Shown: positions 1 to 7,358, counted from the first letter of the stretch. The stretch: DNA of 13,769 nucleotides from CAZSIA01 sp045126355 (GCA_045126355.1 JBGVOE010000093.1:1-13769), one strand, 5' to 3'. The notes: generated by a model from the sequence alone, not told the origin. Program-made: numbers and translations.

Positions 1-516
1 ACTCCACCTAGAGCAGATGTATCGAATTATGGTGATTATTTAGAGTGGATTAAGACAGATAATATTATCGAAAATGCAACATACCCATCTATAGCAAAAG
101 AATATTTAAGTGAAATTGGTGCTCAAATTGGAAGAAGCGCTCCTAGTGGTTCTATTTTGATGGCATGCATAGCAGGAAGTATTAGTAGCATTGGAAGAGT
201 TTGTTTATTAGATAGAAAAGTGGCCTTTAACCAACAAATAAATGCTATTGTTCCAGTCAATTATTCTAGTCGTTTCTTATTACATTTACTAAAAAATAGT
301 AAAGACTATTTAATATGTGATGTGAATATGGCTTTGAAAGGTATATTATCTAAGTCAATGTTAGAAAATAAGGAGTTTATTATACCTCCAAAACCACTTC
401 AAGACCAATTTGCTGCAATAGTAAAACAAATCGATAAATCGAAATATATCTTACAAAAACAAATTGATACATTACAAGAATTATTAGATTCTAAGATGGA
501 AGAATTTTTCGGATAA
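1..516 (+). CDS. hsdS: Type I restriction-modification specificity subunit HsdS, 3' part (5' end outside window)
   Basis: The frame is open from the first base and ends in TAA, giving the last 171 residues of a specificity subunit. HsdS sets the DNA target of a type I enzyme: each of its two TRDs reads half of the bipartite site, and the helical spacers bind HsdM. What is visible is typical of a second TRD: an ADVSNYGDYLEWIKTDNI stretch near the start, an NQQINAIVP segment mid-domain, and the characteristic end IIPPKPLQDQFAAIV followed by QIDKSKYI and a coiled helix ending in MEEFFG. An internal TTG or ATG near 157-160 is not needed as a start because the HsdS-like sequence runs on upstream of it. 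The partner hsdM is not in the window and presumably lies upstream. The last 26-bp block of the TRD recurs in the second hsdS fragment downstream. Family assignment is firm; the target sequence cannot be predicted. Confidence 0.9.
   Translation, partial: TPPRADVSNYGDYLEWIKTDNIIENATYPSIAKEYLSEIGAQIGRSAPSGSILMACIAGSISSIGRVCLLDRKVAFNQQINAIVPVNYSSRFLLHLLKNSKDYLICDVNMALKGILSKSMLENKEFIIPPKPLQDQFAAIVKQIDKSKYILQKQIDTLQELLDSKMEEFFG
425..450 (+). repeat. Copy A of 26-bp direct repeat, candidate recombination site in hsdS
   Basis: The block starts with 21 bases identical to 2103-2123, then one mismatch (A versus T at 446), then a shared TATC. It encodes KQIDKSKYI at the end of the TRD. The bases just upstream encode a related protein motif but have clearly diverged at the DNA level, so the sharp rise to identity suggests recombination or gene conversion at this block. 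It contains TCGA-TAAA-TCGA. The same amino-acid motif normally also occurs at the centre of HsdS, so a further copy may lie upstream of the window. Confidence 0.65.
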
Positions 517-521
517 TTAAA

Positions 522-530
522 TGCTATAAT
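522..530 (+). promoter_or_regulatory. Extended -10 promoter for the recombinase gene
   Basis: TGCTATAAT is a perfect extended -10 element (TGN plus TATAAT), just after the hsdS stop codon. No good -35 hexamer sits about 17 bp upstream, which extended -10 promoters tolerate. Transcription would begin about 7 bases downstream, leaving a short leader that contains AAGGAGG (541-547) at ideal distance from the ATG at 558. The recombinase can therefore probably be expressed independently of hsdMS. This is inferred from sequence only. Confidence 0.6.
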
Positions 531-557
531 TTTCTTCGCTAAGGAGGAAAAAATAGC

Positions 558-1547
558 ATGAAAAACAAAATAATTAATCAAATTGAGTCAAGTATGTCAG
601 CATGCTTGAACAACGAACAACTTATGACTTTAAAGTCTGTTTTAGATGCTTCATTAATTGACGTGAATGTAATAGAAATTGCATCCATTGATTCATCAGA
701 AGATAATATGAAATATCTTCAGTTATTTTTAGCTTCTAAACAAATAGAAGGTTGTTCAACCAAAACGTTAAAATATTATGAATTAATATTATCAGCGTTT
801 CTTAAAAATATTAATATGGTTGTAAAACGAATTACAACAGAAGACTTGAGAAAGTATTTAAATGATTATCAAAAGAAGAACAATTGTTCTAAAGTTTCTA
901 TTGATAACGTAAGAAGAGTTTTCTCAAGTTTTTTTAATTGGCTTGAAGATGAAAATTACATTATTAAGAGCCCAGTCAGAAGAATACATAAAATAAAGAC
1001 TATTAAAGTAGTAAAAGAGACGTATTCTTCAGAAATTATGCAGTTATTAAGAGATAATTGTGCAAATATAAGAGATCTATCTATAATTGATTTCTTATCA
1101 TCTACAGGTATAAGAGTTGGTGAATTAGTAAGATTAAATAAAGATGATATAGATTTTACTAATAAAGAATGTGTTGTTTTTGGTAAAGGTTCTAAAGAAA
1201 GAAGAGTCTATTTTGACTCTAGTACAAAACTTCACTTATTACAATATTTAGAAGAAAGAACGGATGATTGTGAAGCTTTATTTGTATCACTTTTAAAACC
1301 ACATAAAAGATTAGAGATTGCAGGTGTAGAAATTATGCTAAGAAAACTAGGAAAAAAACTTGGAATTAAGAAGGTACATCCACATAAATTTAGAAGAACT
1401 ATGGCCACTAATGCAATAGATAAAGGTATGCCTGTTGAACAAGTTCAAAGGCTTTTAGGACATACAAAAATTGATACTACAATGCAATATGCAATGGTAG
1501 ACCAAAATAATGTAAAAAATTCATATAGAAAGTACATTGGTAAATAA
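558..1547 (+). CDS. Tyrosine recombinase (XerC/D-type integrase) inside the hsd locus
   Basis: This 329-aa protein is a complete tyrosine recombinase. An N-terminal SAM-like core-binding domain (about residues 65-150) is followed by the catalytic domain. The active-site set is intact: R186 in STGIRVGEL, K210 in the GKGSKERR hairpin, H276 and R279 in HKFRR, H302 in LLGHTKIDTT and the nucleophile Y311. The spacings (24 from R to K, 26 from H to H, 9 from H to Y) match those of XerD as I recall them. The start is supported by AAGGAGG 10 nt upstream. It lies between two hsdS pieces in the same orientation, a context in which such enzymes commonly recombine specificity genes. The natural job is therefore recombination at the repeats at 425-450 and 2103-2128, and possibly at a further copy in the missing hsdS 5' part. 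A role as the integrase of a separate mobile element is less likely, because its flanks are hsdS on both sides. Confidence 0.9.
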   Translation: MKNKIINQIESSMSACLNNEQLMTLKSVLDASLIDVNVIEIASIDSSEDNMKYLQLFLASKQIEGCSTKTLKYYELILSAFLKNINMVVKRITTEDLRKYLNDYQKKNNCSKVSIDNVRRVFSSFFNWLEDENYIIKSPVRRIHKIKTIKVVKETYSSEIMQLLRDNCANIRDLSIIDFLSSTGIRVGELVRLNKDDIDFTNKECVVFGKGSKERRVYFDSSTKLHLLQYLEERTDDCEALFVSLLKPHKRLEIAGVEIMLRKLGKKLGIKKVHPHKFRRTMATNAIDKGMPVEQVQRLLGHTKIDTTMQYAMVDQNNVKNSYRKYIGK

Positions 1548-1567
1548 GTAAATCCCAATTTATAGAG

Positions 1568-2134
1568 ATGTTTGGTGATCCTGAAGATAATCCTTATAAT
1601 TGGGAATGTCCTAATATTACAAAAGTAGTTAAAGGTAAAGTTAGTAATGGATATTTTGCTAAAAGAGACGAGTATATTCAAGATGGAAATGTAGGGATTT
1701 TGGGTGTCTCTAATATAGTTAATAGAATTTATTCTAATTTCCAAAATATACCAAGAACTAATGCTTCACAAACGGATATAAATAAGTTCATGGTTAGGTA
1801 TGGAGATATGCTTTTTTGCCGTTCATCTTTAGTTGAAGAAGGAATTGGAAAAGCATCAATAGTTCCACATGATATTCCATCCGATATTTTATTTGAATGT
1901 CATGTTATAAGGTTGCCGTTAGACTTAGATAAATGTGTACCTGAATATATGCAAATATTAAGCTCGACAAATTTCTTCAGAAAACAGATAATTTCTCAAG
2001 CTAAAACTTCAACTATGACAACAATTGGCCAAGATGGAATACTAAAAACTAATATTCTTTTACCTCCGATTGAACTTCAAAGGAAATTTTTGACTATATT
2101 TGAACAAATCGATAAATCGAAATTTATCACTTAA
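1568..2134 (+). CDS. Truncated HsdS: single TRD cassette, probably silent
   Basis: The frame holds one TRD. HsdS-like sequence begins before the first ATG: ISKSQFIEMFGDP, the typical centre of an HsdS protein, is encoded from 1544, immediately after an in-frame stop and overlapping the recombinase stop codon. From the ATG the product is 188 aa. It contains NPYNWE, a GNVGILGVSNI segment, a YGDMLFCRSSLVEEGIGK core and the end motif LLPPIELQRKF-QIDKSKF, then stops at T. It lacks the first TRD and the C-terminal helix that the hsdS at 1-516 has. No convincing ribosome binding site precedes the ATG. This fits a donor cassette used to exchange the TRD of the active hsdS. Alternatively it is a half-size HsdS able to dimerise, or a decayed remnant. 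Confidence 0.75.
   Translation: MFGDPEDNPYNWECPNITKVVKGKVSNGYFAKRDEYIQDGNVGILGVSNIVNRIYSNFQNIPRTNASQTDINKFMVRYGDMLFCRSSLVEEGIGKASIVPHDIPSDILFECHVIRLPLDLDKCVPEYMQILSSTNFFRKQIISQAKTSTMTTIGQDGILKTNILLPPIELQRKFLTIFEQIDKSKFIT
2103..2128 (+). repeat. Copy B of 26-bp direct repeat, candidate recombination site at end of spare TRD
   Basis: It matches 425-450 at 25 of 26 positions and is in the same orientation. It encodes EQIDKSKFI, after which the frame ends within one more residue. Together with copy A it brackets a 1.7-kb unit carrying the hsdS C-terminal helix, the recombinase and the spare TRD. Recombination between copies A and B would excise that unit as a circle. No inverted copy was seen in the window. 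Confidence 0.65.
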
Positions 2135-2153
2135 ATGTGGCTTTATACTATAA

Positions 2154-2167
2154 ATTTTTCGAAAAAT
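2154..2167. promoter_or_regulatory. 14-bp perfect palindrome in the hsdR leader
   Basis: ATTTTTCGAAAAAT is a perfect palindrome upstream of hsdR, in a 68-bp gap that also holds two TATAAT matches (2172-2177 and 2181-2186). It could be an operator overlapping an hsdR promoter or a small hairpin. AT-rich palindromes also arise by chance, and neither TATAAT has a clear -35, so the assignment is tentative. Confidence 0.3.
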
Positions 2168-2202
2168 ATTATATAATTAATATAATAAGGGTGTGATGAA
2201 GC

Positions 2203-5200
2203 ATGAATTTCGAATATTTAAGCAAATTAGAACATTTTAATACTCTATATGATTGCTGTAGCGTTGCAGAAGAATTGGTATATAGCTATCCAGATTCTAG
2301 TGCTATTAAATCATTAAATGGTTTAGATTATATTGTTAAATTTGTTATCAATGCCAAAACTGGCTCTATTCCAATGAAATACGATTTATATGAATTATTA
2401 AATTCAAAAGAATTCACTTCATTCATCAATAATAATGAATTATTAACGTCACTACATTTCATTAGAAAAGTTGGAACTATGGCTACTCGTAATGAAAAAG
2501 TAGATAGAAACATGGCCCTTATATCATTGCAAAACTTATATGTATTTGTAGGTGAATGTTTAAAGAAATTAACAATTATTAATTCATACCCTGAATTTGA
2601 TAAAAGTTTATTAAAAAAAGTTAAAGATGATGTAAAACAAGAAAAGTTTTCTACAGATACTGAAGCTGAAGAGTTTAATTTATATAAAAATTCTATTCCT
2701 AAGGATACAGTTTTATCATATAAACCAACTATGAGTGAAAGTGAAACTCGTAAAGTTTATATTGATGTTGAATTAGAATCTGTAGGATGGAAGGTATGTA
2801 AAAAAGAAAATGCACCAGTGGCTGGTGAAGCAGGTATAGAAATACGTGTAGATGGAATGCCTAATAATAAAGAAGAAGGATTCTGTGATTATGTATTATA
2901 TGATACAGATGGAAAACCTCTTGCTATTATTGAAGCTAAAAAAACAAGTGTTAACCCAATTAAAGGTAGACAACAAGTAATGCTTTATGGTGAATGCATG
3001 AAAAAGGTTTGGGGTTATACTCCAGTTCTATATTACACAAATGGTTATGAAATAAATATTATAGACCAATTAGGATATCCAGAAAGAACAGTTTTAGGAT
3101 TCATGAGTCTTAAAGAATTAAAATTAACAATTCAAAGACAAAGTATGAATAGAACTATTACAGATTTTAACTTTGATCCTACTATTGCTAATAGACCTTA
3201 TCAAATTACAGCATTAACTAAGATATTAGAATCATTTAATGCTAAAAGAAGAAAAGCTTTATTAGTATTAGCTACAGGAACAGGTAAAACAAGAACTGCA
3301 ATTTCACTAACAGAAATATTAACAAGACATGATTGGGTAAAGAATGTTTTATTCTTAGCAGATAGAACATCATTAGTATCTCAAGCATTCTTTAATTTCC
3401 AAAAACTATTACCTAATATGTCAATGTGCGTAATATCTGATAAAACTATTAGTAAAGAAATAGATTATGATGCTAGAGTTACATTCTCAACTTATCAAAC
3501 TATCATTAATATGATTAATGGTGAACATAAGAAGTTTGGTGTAGGACGTTTTGATTTAATCATAATCGATGAAGCTCATAGATCCATATTTAATAAATAT
3601 GGTGCTATATTTAACTATTTTGATTCTCTATTAGTTGGATTAACTGCAACTCCAAGAGATGATGTAAAAAATGATGCATCTACATATGATATATTTGAAT
3701 TACCTAATGGTGAACCTACATACAGTTACGATTTAGATGAAGCCGTTAAAGAACAATATTTAGTTGCATATAGATGTTTTGATAAAACTACTGAGTTACT
3801 AAAACGTGGAGCTAAATATAACGATTTATCTGATGCAGATAAAAAGAAATATGAAGAAGCGTTTGCTGTATTAGGAGAAATGCCTGAACATATCAAAGGT
3901 AGTGACTTTTTCAAAAGAGTATATAATAAAAAGACATGTGATGTAGTTCTTCAAACATTAATGGAAGATGGTTTGAAAATTAAAAATGGTGATGTTATAG
4001 GTAAAACAATTATCTTCGCATATAACCATAAACATGCTGAATTAATAGTTAAACGATTTAAAGAATTATATCCAGAATATGGTCCTGATTTCTGTCAATT
4101 AATTGATAACTATGTGAATTACTCAGATTCATTAGTTAGACAGTTCTCAAATGGTGGATTACCACAAATTGCTGTATCAGTTGATATGTTAGATACGGGT
4201 ATCGATGCACCAGATGTATTAAATTTAGTATTCTTCAAAGAAGTATACTCTAAAATTAAATTTGTTCAAATGATAGGTAGAGGAACTAGATTATGTCCTA
4301 ATCTTAATGTAGTATCACCTAGCAGAGAATACTTTGTAAATGTAACAGAAGATAATACACTTCGCAATTACAAAGATAAACAAGGATTCTACATTTTTGA
4401 TTTCTGTGATAACTTTGAATACTTTGATTTACATCCAGATGGAAGAACATCAAAAGGAAGCTTAAGCTTATCTCAAAGATTATTTGAAATTAAATTATCA
4501 TTAACACATGAGATGAATAATTTAATTCATTTAAGTAACGCATTTAATCATGATTATTATAATGCTACATTAGATGAGTTATGCTCAACAATTAATAGTT
4601 TAAATCGTGAATTATTATCTGTTAAAATGAATCTACCATATATAGATAAATATAAGGATAGATCCGTATGGCAAGCATTAACAGAACAACAAATCAACGA
4701 AATTAAAAAATATTTAACTTCATTAATTGTTACATTTGGTGGTACTAACGATAAAGCTAAGGTATTAGACTATCATGCATATAATTATGAAAGACATATG
4801 TTAAATCATGCAATTGATGCCGATTATTCAAAATACTTTATGATGTCATGTGCTGAATATCTAATTAATAATAAAGCAGGTATCGATGAAGTATTAAGTA
4901 ATAAGATTTTATTGTTAAATTTAATTAATGAAAAATTCTGGGAAAAACTTAATGTTGAAAAAATGGAAGAAGTTAGATTAAAATTTAGAAATTTAATGGC
5001 TTACATTGATGTAACAGGTAATCCAGATATTACTTTAGATATTTCAGATGAAGTTGTAGAAAAAGGAGAAAGAATATTTAAAGCTACAGGCATTAAAACA
5101 TACGAACGTAGAGTTTTAGATTACTTGATGGAACATTCTGACTCACCTGTAATTAAAAAGATTAAAAATTTAGAAAAACTAACAAATGCTGATATTGATT

Positions 5201-5547
5201 ATCTTGAAGATATTCTATGGAAAGAATTGGGTACTAAAGAAGATTACCTTGAAGTTACTCATCAAGATTTACCAGCATATGTAAGAAAAATTGTTTCACT
5301 AGATGTTGAAACAGTAAATAAAAAGTTAAGTGAATATTTCTCTATGGATAGTTTAACATCAGAACAACAAGAATTTATTCGTCAAATAATATTATATGTT
5401 AGACAAAATGGAGATATCACTCCAGAAGAAATCCAACAAAATGAACCGTTCTCTGAAATGGATATTTATGAAATATTTGGAGAGAATATGGAAATTCTAG
5501 CAACGGTAATTGATGTTATGCATTACTCTATAGTTGCTCAAAATTAA
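2203..5547 (+). CDS. hsdR: Type I restriction endonuclease subunit R (HsdR)
   Basis: This is an 1114-aa motor and nuclease subunit of a type I restriction enzyme. It joins HsdM and HsdS, translocates DNA using ATP and cuts at a distance from unmethylated sites. The first 130 residues resemble the DUF4145-type N-terminal domain of EcoKI-like HsdR (NFEYLSKLEHFNTLYDCC and following). A PD-(D/E)xK nuclease follows, with D229 and E244-A-K246. The superfamily 2 helicase motifs are complete: Walker A ATGTGKT (357-363), DEAH (456-459), TATPR (481-485) and motif VI QMIGRGTR (689-696). The remaining 400 residues are the helical C-terminal region that binds HsdM in this family. Length is normal and no frameshift is seen. 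The start follows an AAGGGTGTGA-type ribosome binding site. It lies last in the hsd unit and is followed by a terminator. All key residues are present, so it should be active if HsdM and HsdS are. Confidence 0.95.
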   Translation: MNFEYLSKLEHFNTLYDCCSVAEELVYSYPDSSAIKSLNGLDYIVKFVINAKTGSIPMKYDLYELLNSKEFTSFINNNELLTSLHFIRKVGTMATRNEKVDRNMALISLQNLYVFVGECLKKLTIINSYPEFDKSLLKKVKDDVKQEKFSTDTEAEEFNLYKNSIPKDTVLSYKPTMSESETRKVYIDVELESVGWKVCKKENAPVAGEAGIEIRVDGMPNNKEEGFCDYVLYDTDGKPLAIIEAKKTSVNPIKGRQQVMLYGECMKKVWGYTPVLYYTNGYEINIIDQLGYPERTVLGFMSLKELKLTIQRQSMNRTITDFNFDPTIANRPYQITALTKILESFNAKRRKALLVLATGTGKTRTAISLTEILTRHDWVKNVLFLADRTSLVSQAFFNFQKLLPNMSMCVISDKTISKEIDYDARVTFSTYQTIINMINGEHKKFGVGRFDLIIIDEAHRSIFNKYGAIFNYFDSLLVGLTATPRDDVKNDASTYDIFELPNGEPTYSYDLDEAVKEQYLVAYRCFDKTTELLKRGAKYNDLSDADKKKYEEAFAVLGEMPEHIKGSDFFKRVYNKKTCDVVLQTLMEDGLKIKNGDVIGKTIIFAYNHKHAELIVKRFKELYPEYGPDFCQLIDNYVNYSDSLVRQFSNGGLPQIAVSVDMLDTGIDAPDVLNLVFFKEVYSKIKFVQMIGRGTRLCPNLNVVSPSREYFVNVTEDNTLRNYKDKQGFYIFDFCDNFEYFDLHPDGRTSKGSLSLSQRLFEIKLSLTHEMNNLIHLSNAFNHDYYNATLDELCSTINSLNRELLSVKMNLPYIDKYKDRSVWQALTEQQINEIKKYLTSLIVTFGGTNDKAKVLDYHAYNYERHMLNHAIDADYSKYFMMSCAEYLINNKAGIDEVLSNKILLLNLINEKFWEKLNVEKMEEVRLKFRNLMAYIDVTGNPDITLDISDEVVEKGERIFKATGIKTYERRVLDYLMEHSDSPVIKKIKNLEKLTNADIDYLEDILWKELGTKEDYLEVTHQDLPAYVRKIVSLDVETVNKKLSEYFSMDSLTSEQQEFIRQIILYVRQNGDITPEEIQQNEPFSEMDIYEIFGENMEILATVIDVMHYSIVAQN

Positions 5548-5567
5548 TATTAAAAAACACAAAACAG

Positions 5568-5597
5568 CTTACAGTCGAAAGATTGTAAGTTTTTTTT
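5568..5597 (+). terminator. Rho-independent terminator after hsdR
   Basis: A 9-bp stem, CTTACAGTC pairing with GATTGTAAG (one G-U pair), is closed by a GAAA tetraloop and followed directly by eight T residues. It sits about 20 bp after the hsdR stop codon, ends the restriction locus, and separates it transcriptionally from the operon that follows. Confidence 0.92.
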
Positions 5598-5702
5598 ACG
5601 TTTTAATTAGACCCTCCCAAAAACCGTTCACCCTCACCCTCGATAATAGTAGCTGTAAGGAGCGCAAGAGTGCAAATTAGAGTTCCTTTGGAGGTGATGA
5701 AT
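5598..5702 (+). other. Intergenic boundary with C-rich ACCCTC repeats and promoter region of the downstream operon
   Basis: ACCCTC occurs at 5611-5616, 5630-5635 and 5636-5641, a sharp C-rich patch in otherwise AT-rich DNA. On the minus strand it gives four GGG runs with loops of 3, 12 and 1, a possible G-quadruplex. GATAAT at 5642-5647 could be a -10 hexamer, but no -35 is visible. Since the operon downstream differs in character from hsdR upstream, this gap may hold an element boundary, an origin or an operator. No gene is seen in it. Confidence 0.4.
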
Positions 5703-5891
5703 ATGACTGTTGAAGATGAAGAAGTTAATCCAGAAATGCTAAAAGGATGTCTAGCATTAACCCTACATTTTATGGGAAAAAGCAAATATGAAACTAGACA
5801 AGCTCTATTAGTATTACGTGATATGCTTCAAAACGGATACACCAAAGATGATATGGTCAAATATTATCAAAACTTAAAATTTAAAGATTAA
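5703..5891 (+). CDS. Small helical protein of unknown function (62 aa), first gene of the operon
   Basis: I do not recognise the family. The chosen ATG is preceded at 8 nt by GGAGGTGATG, a near-perfect ribosome binding site. A GTG at 5670 also has AAGGAG 7 nt upstream and would add 11 residues, so a longer form is possible. The protein is acidic at its start and then has KGCLALTLHFMG, a helical segment rich in Leu and Arg (TRQALLVLRDML), and NGYTKDDMVKYY. The pattern A-x-x-L-x-x-x-G followed by an amphipathic helix recurs in the genes at 5910 and 6632, which suggests related small helical, perhaps helix-turn-helix, proteins. It lies 18 bp upstream of the next gene. Confidence 0.7.
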   Translation: MTVEDEEVNPEMLKGCLALTLHFMGKSKYETRQALLVLRDMLQNGYTKDDMVKYYQNLKFKD

Positions 5892-5909
5892 AATCAGGAG
5901 GATTTAGAA

Positions 5910-6284
5910 ATGACAACAGACGCAAGTAAAGGATATGTAGCCTATACACTACATAATATGTATTTCAGCAATGATGATATGGTAGACATCATTGGTACAT
6001 TTGGGATAGAAATCAAACGTATCTATCCGGCAACTACATTAAGTTTAGAAGAAACTACAAATATCACTAAGGAAGAAACCGTAGCCTTCTTTACAAAAGC
6101 TTTAGTTAGATTAGGTTTTAAGAGTTTCGCAGTGGATGAAATCATACTTGAATTAATGAAATCATTCTCTCTTATAGAAGAATCATATGCTGAAGAGTAT
6201 TTCGGTGAGGATAAGTTCTTTCACAAGATTAAACCTGTTAAGAAGAAACATTCTAAATCCTCTAAAAGAAAGAAAGGACATTAG
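5910..6284 (+). CDS. Small protein with basic C-terminal tail, unknown function (124 aa)
   Basis: The start is set by CAGGAGG upstream. The protein contains two copies of a short helical motif, KGYVAYTLHNMYFSNDDM near residue 7 and FFTKALVRLGFKSFAVDEI near residue 60, each resembling the motif in the neighbouring 62- and 67-aa proteins. The last 18 residues are dominated by Lys, Arg and Ser (KPVKKKHSKSSKRKKGH), a tail suited to nucleic acid or acidic-lipid contact. The stop is TAG, and the next ATG follows one base later. A DNA-binding or regulatory role is an inference from the charge and motif pattern; no known family was identified. Confidence 0.7.
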   Translation: MTTDASKGYVAYTLHNMYFSNDDMVDIIGTFGIEIKRIYPATTLSLEETTNITKEETVAFFTKALVRLGFKSFAVDEIILELMKSFSLIEESYAEEYFGEDKFFHKIKPVKKKHSKSSKRKKGH

Positions 6285-6285
6285 T

Positions 6286-6645
6286 ATGGAAGATATTGTA
6301 ACAGAAGTAATATCTATTGATTTCAGTGAATTAGCTGAAAAATCATTTGCAGCATTAAAGATGCACAAAAGAGTTGATACTAAGAGTTTAAAAGCAATTA
6401 ATAATGATTTCTTAAGAAAGTTTTATAACTCTAGAATCACTATGAAAAGTGTAACATTAGCAAATATGTTTAGAAAAAGTGTTTATAAATGTGCAAATCA
6501 TTTACCTAAAAGAACTAAAGCAAGTGTTATCCAAACATTTTATGACTTCATTGCATTAGATGGTTCTGTATTAATTGATGATCCTATTGATGGGTATATC
6601 AACGGAGAAATCTTAATGCAGGAGAGACATAATGAAGAAAAGTAA
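6286..6645 (+). CDS. Small protein of unknown function (119 aa)
   Basis: The reading frame is open further upstream, but the ATG at 6286 is preferred. It lies one base after the previous stop, has AAAGGA 8 nt upstream, and avoids a long overlap with the gene before. The product is mostly helical in appearance with several basic stretches (KMHKRVDTKSLKAI, FLRKFYNSR, FRKSVYKCANHLPKRTKAS) and an acidic end. No motif or family was recognised. The 3' end overlaps the next gene by 14 bp, which suggests translational coupling. Confidence 0.7.
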   Translation: MEDIVTEVISIDFSELAEKSFAALKMHKRVDTKSLKAINNDFLRKFYNSRITMKSVTLANMFRKSVYKCANHLPKRTKASVIQTFYDFIALDGSVLIDDPIDGYINGEILMQERHNEEK

Positions 6646-6835
6646 TCAGGCGTATTTATTAATCACATTAGCCCTATTAGGGTATGACATTAAAGATGCG
6701 ATAGAAATAATTAAATTATATTCTAGAGTATCAAATTCAGTAAGCGAAGAAGTAGCTATTGAATTTATGTTTAACAGCAAGGCAAACAACAAGCCATTTC
6801 CTAAGAAAAATAATAAATTTAAGGAGGACAAATAA
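6632..6835 (+). CDS. Small helical protein of unknown function (67 aa)
   Basis: The start has AGGAGAG 6-8 nt upstream, inside the end of the previous gene. The N-terminal part, NQAYLLITLALLGYDIKDAI, repeats the Leu-rich helix, Gly, then amphipathic helix pattern of the 62- and 124-aa proteins. The C-terminal 20 residues are rich in Lys and Asn. It does not look like a membrane protein, because the Leu stretch is short and is followed by charged residues. Function unknown. Confidence 0.7.
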   Translation: MKKSNQAYLLITLALLGYDIKDAIEIIKLYSRVSNSVSEEVAIEFMFNSKANNKPFPKKNNKFKEDK

Positions 6836-6836
6836 A

Positions 6837-7295
6837 ATGAAGGGAAAAATTGATGTAAATTGTATTATTTCAAAAGACTTTAGTGGAGAATTAGTTGTTA
6901 AAACTAAAGCAATTATTAAAAATATGAAGCAATCTAGTGTATTTGGAAAGGGATATGGAAACTTACAAGTAAAAATTAAGCATGAGTTTTCATTTGATAC
7001 TTTACAAGCGATTGCTGCAGATAAGGGTATGTTAGACCACTTAGATGATAAAGGTGGAATTATGTTCTACGGCTTAGAAGCAGAATATGTACAAGCTAAA
7101 GCTAAGAACTCAGATAGAGAATATAAGGTAATTTTAGTTAACTTTGGTACTAAAGAAAATCCTTTAATTAGATGTTTCTATTTAAATCAAAAGCATGAAA
7201 TTACATTGAAAGCATTCCAATTAGAATATCCATTCACTAAAAATGCAGAAATTGATGTTGAATCAGTTGAAACAATTGAAGTTGATGAAGATTAA
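6837..7295 (+). CDS. Unknown 152-aa protein; candidate ssDNA-binding protein by position
   Basis: AAGGAGG stands 9 nt before the chosen ATG, which begins 2 bp after the previous stop, so the longer upstream frame is not used. The protein has alternating hydrophobic and charged residues typical of beta strands (KIDVNCIIS, ELVVKTKAII, YKVILVNFG, PLIRCFYLN), a Gly-containing FGKGYGNLQVKIKH segment, and an acidic C-terminus (residues from about 141). A small beta protein with an acidic tail, just before the structural genes, is where filamentous phages carry the ssDNA-binding protein, and acidic tails are common in SSBs. This is analogy only; no signature residues were recognised. Confidence 0.65.
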   Translation: MKGKIDVNCIISKDFSGELVVKTKAIIKNMKQSSVFGKGYGNLQVKIKHEFSFDTLQAIAADKGMLDHLDDKGGIMFYGLEAEYVQAKAKNSDREYKVILVNFGTKENPLIRCFYLNQKHEITLKAFQLEYPFTKNAEIDVESVETIEVDED

Positions 7296-7309
7296 AATTA
7301 ACTAATTTC

Positions 7310-7332
7310 TTCCCTATAGCACTCGTAGGGAA
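7310..7332 (+). promoter_or_regulatory. Hairpin between the small-gene block and the membrane/secreted genes
   Basis: TTCCCTA and TAGGGAA form a perfect 7-bp stem around a 9-nt loop, in the only sizeable gap (63 bp) of the operon. No T run follows, so it is not a standard terminator. It could be an RNA processing site, a partial terminator or a stabilising stem that sets different expression levels for the genes on its two sides. Confidence 0.45.
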
Positions 7333-7358
7333 TTAATAGTTTGAAGGAGAAATGATAT

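Noticed and set aside
425..2128. Simple invertible segment between the two hsdS copies
   Set aside because: Both repeat copies face the same way, and no reverse-complement copy of the core was found in the window, so inversion is not supported by what is visible.
5670..5702. GTG start 11 codons upstream of the chosen start of the 62-aa gene
   Set aside because: It has AAGGAG at good distance and cannot be excluded, but the GGAGGTGATG site before 5703 is stronger and the added residues look uncharacteristic.
5598..5702. XerCD dif-type site as an integration point for the phage-like element
   Set aside because: No 28-bp dif-like sequence with two 11-bp arms was found near the boundary.
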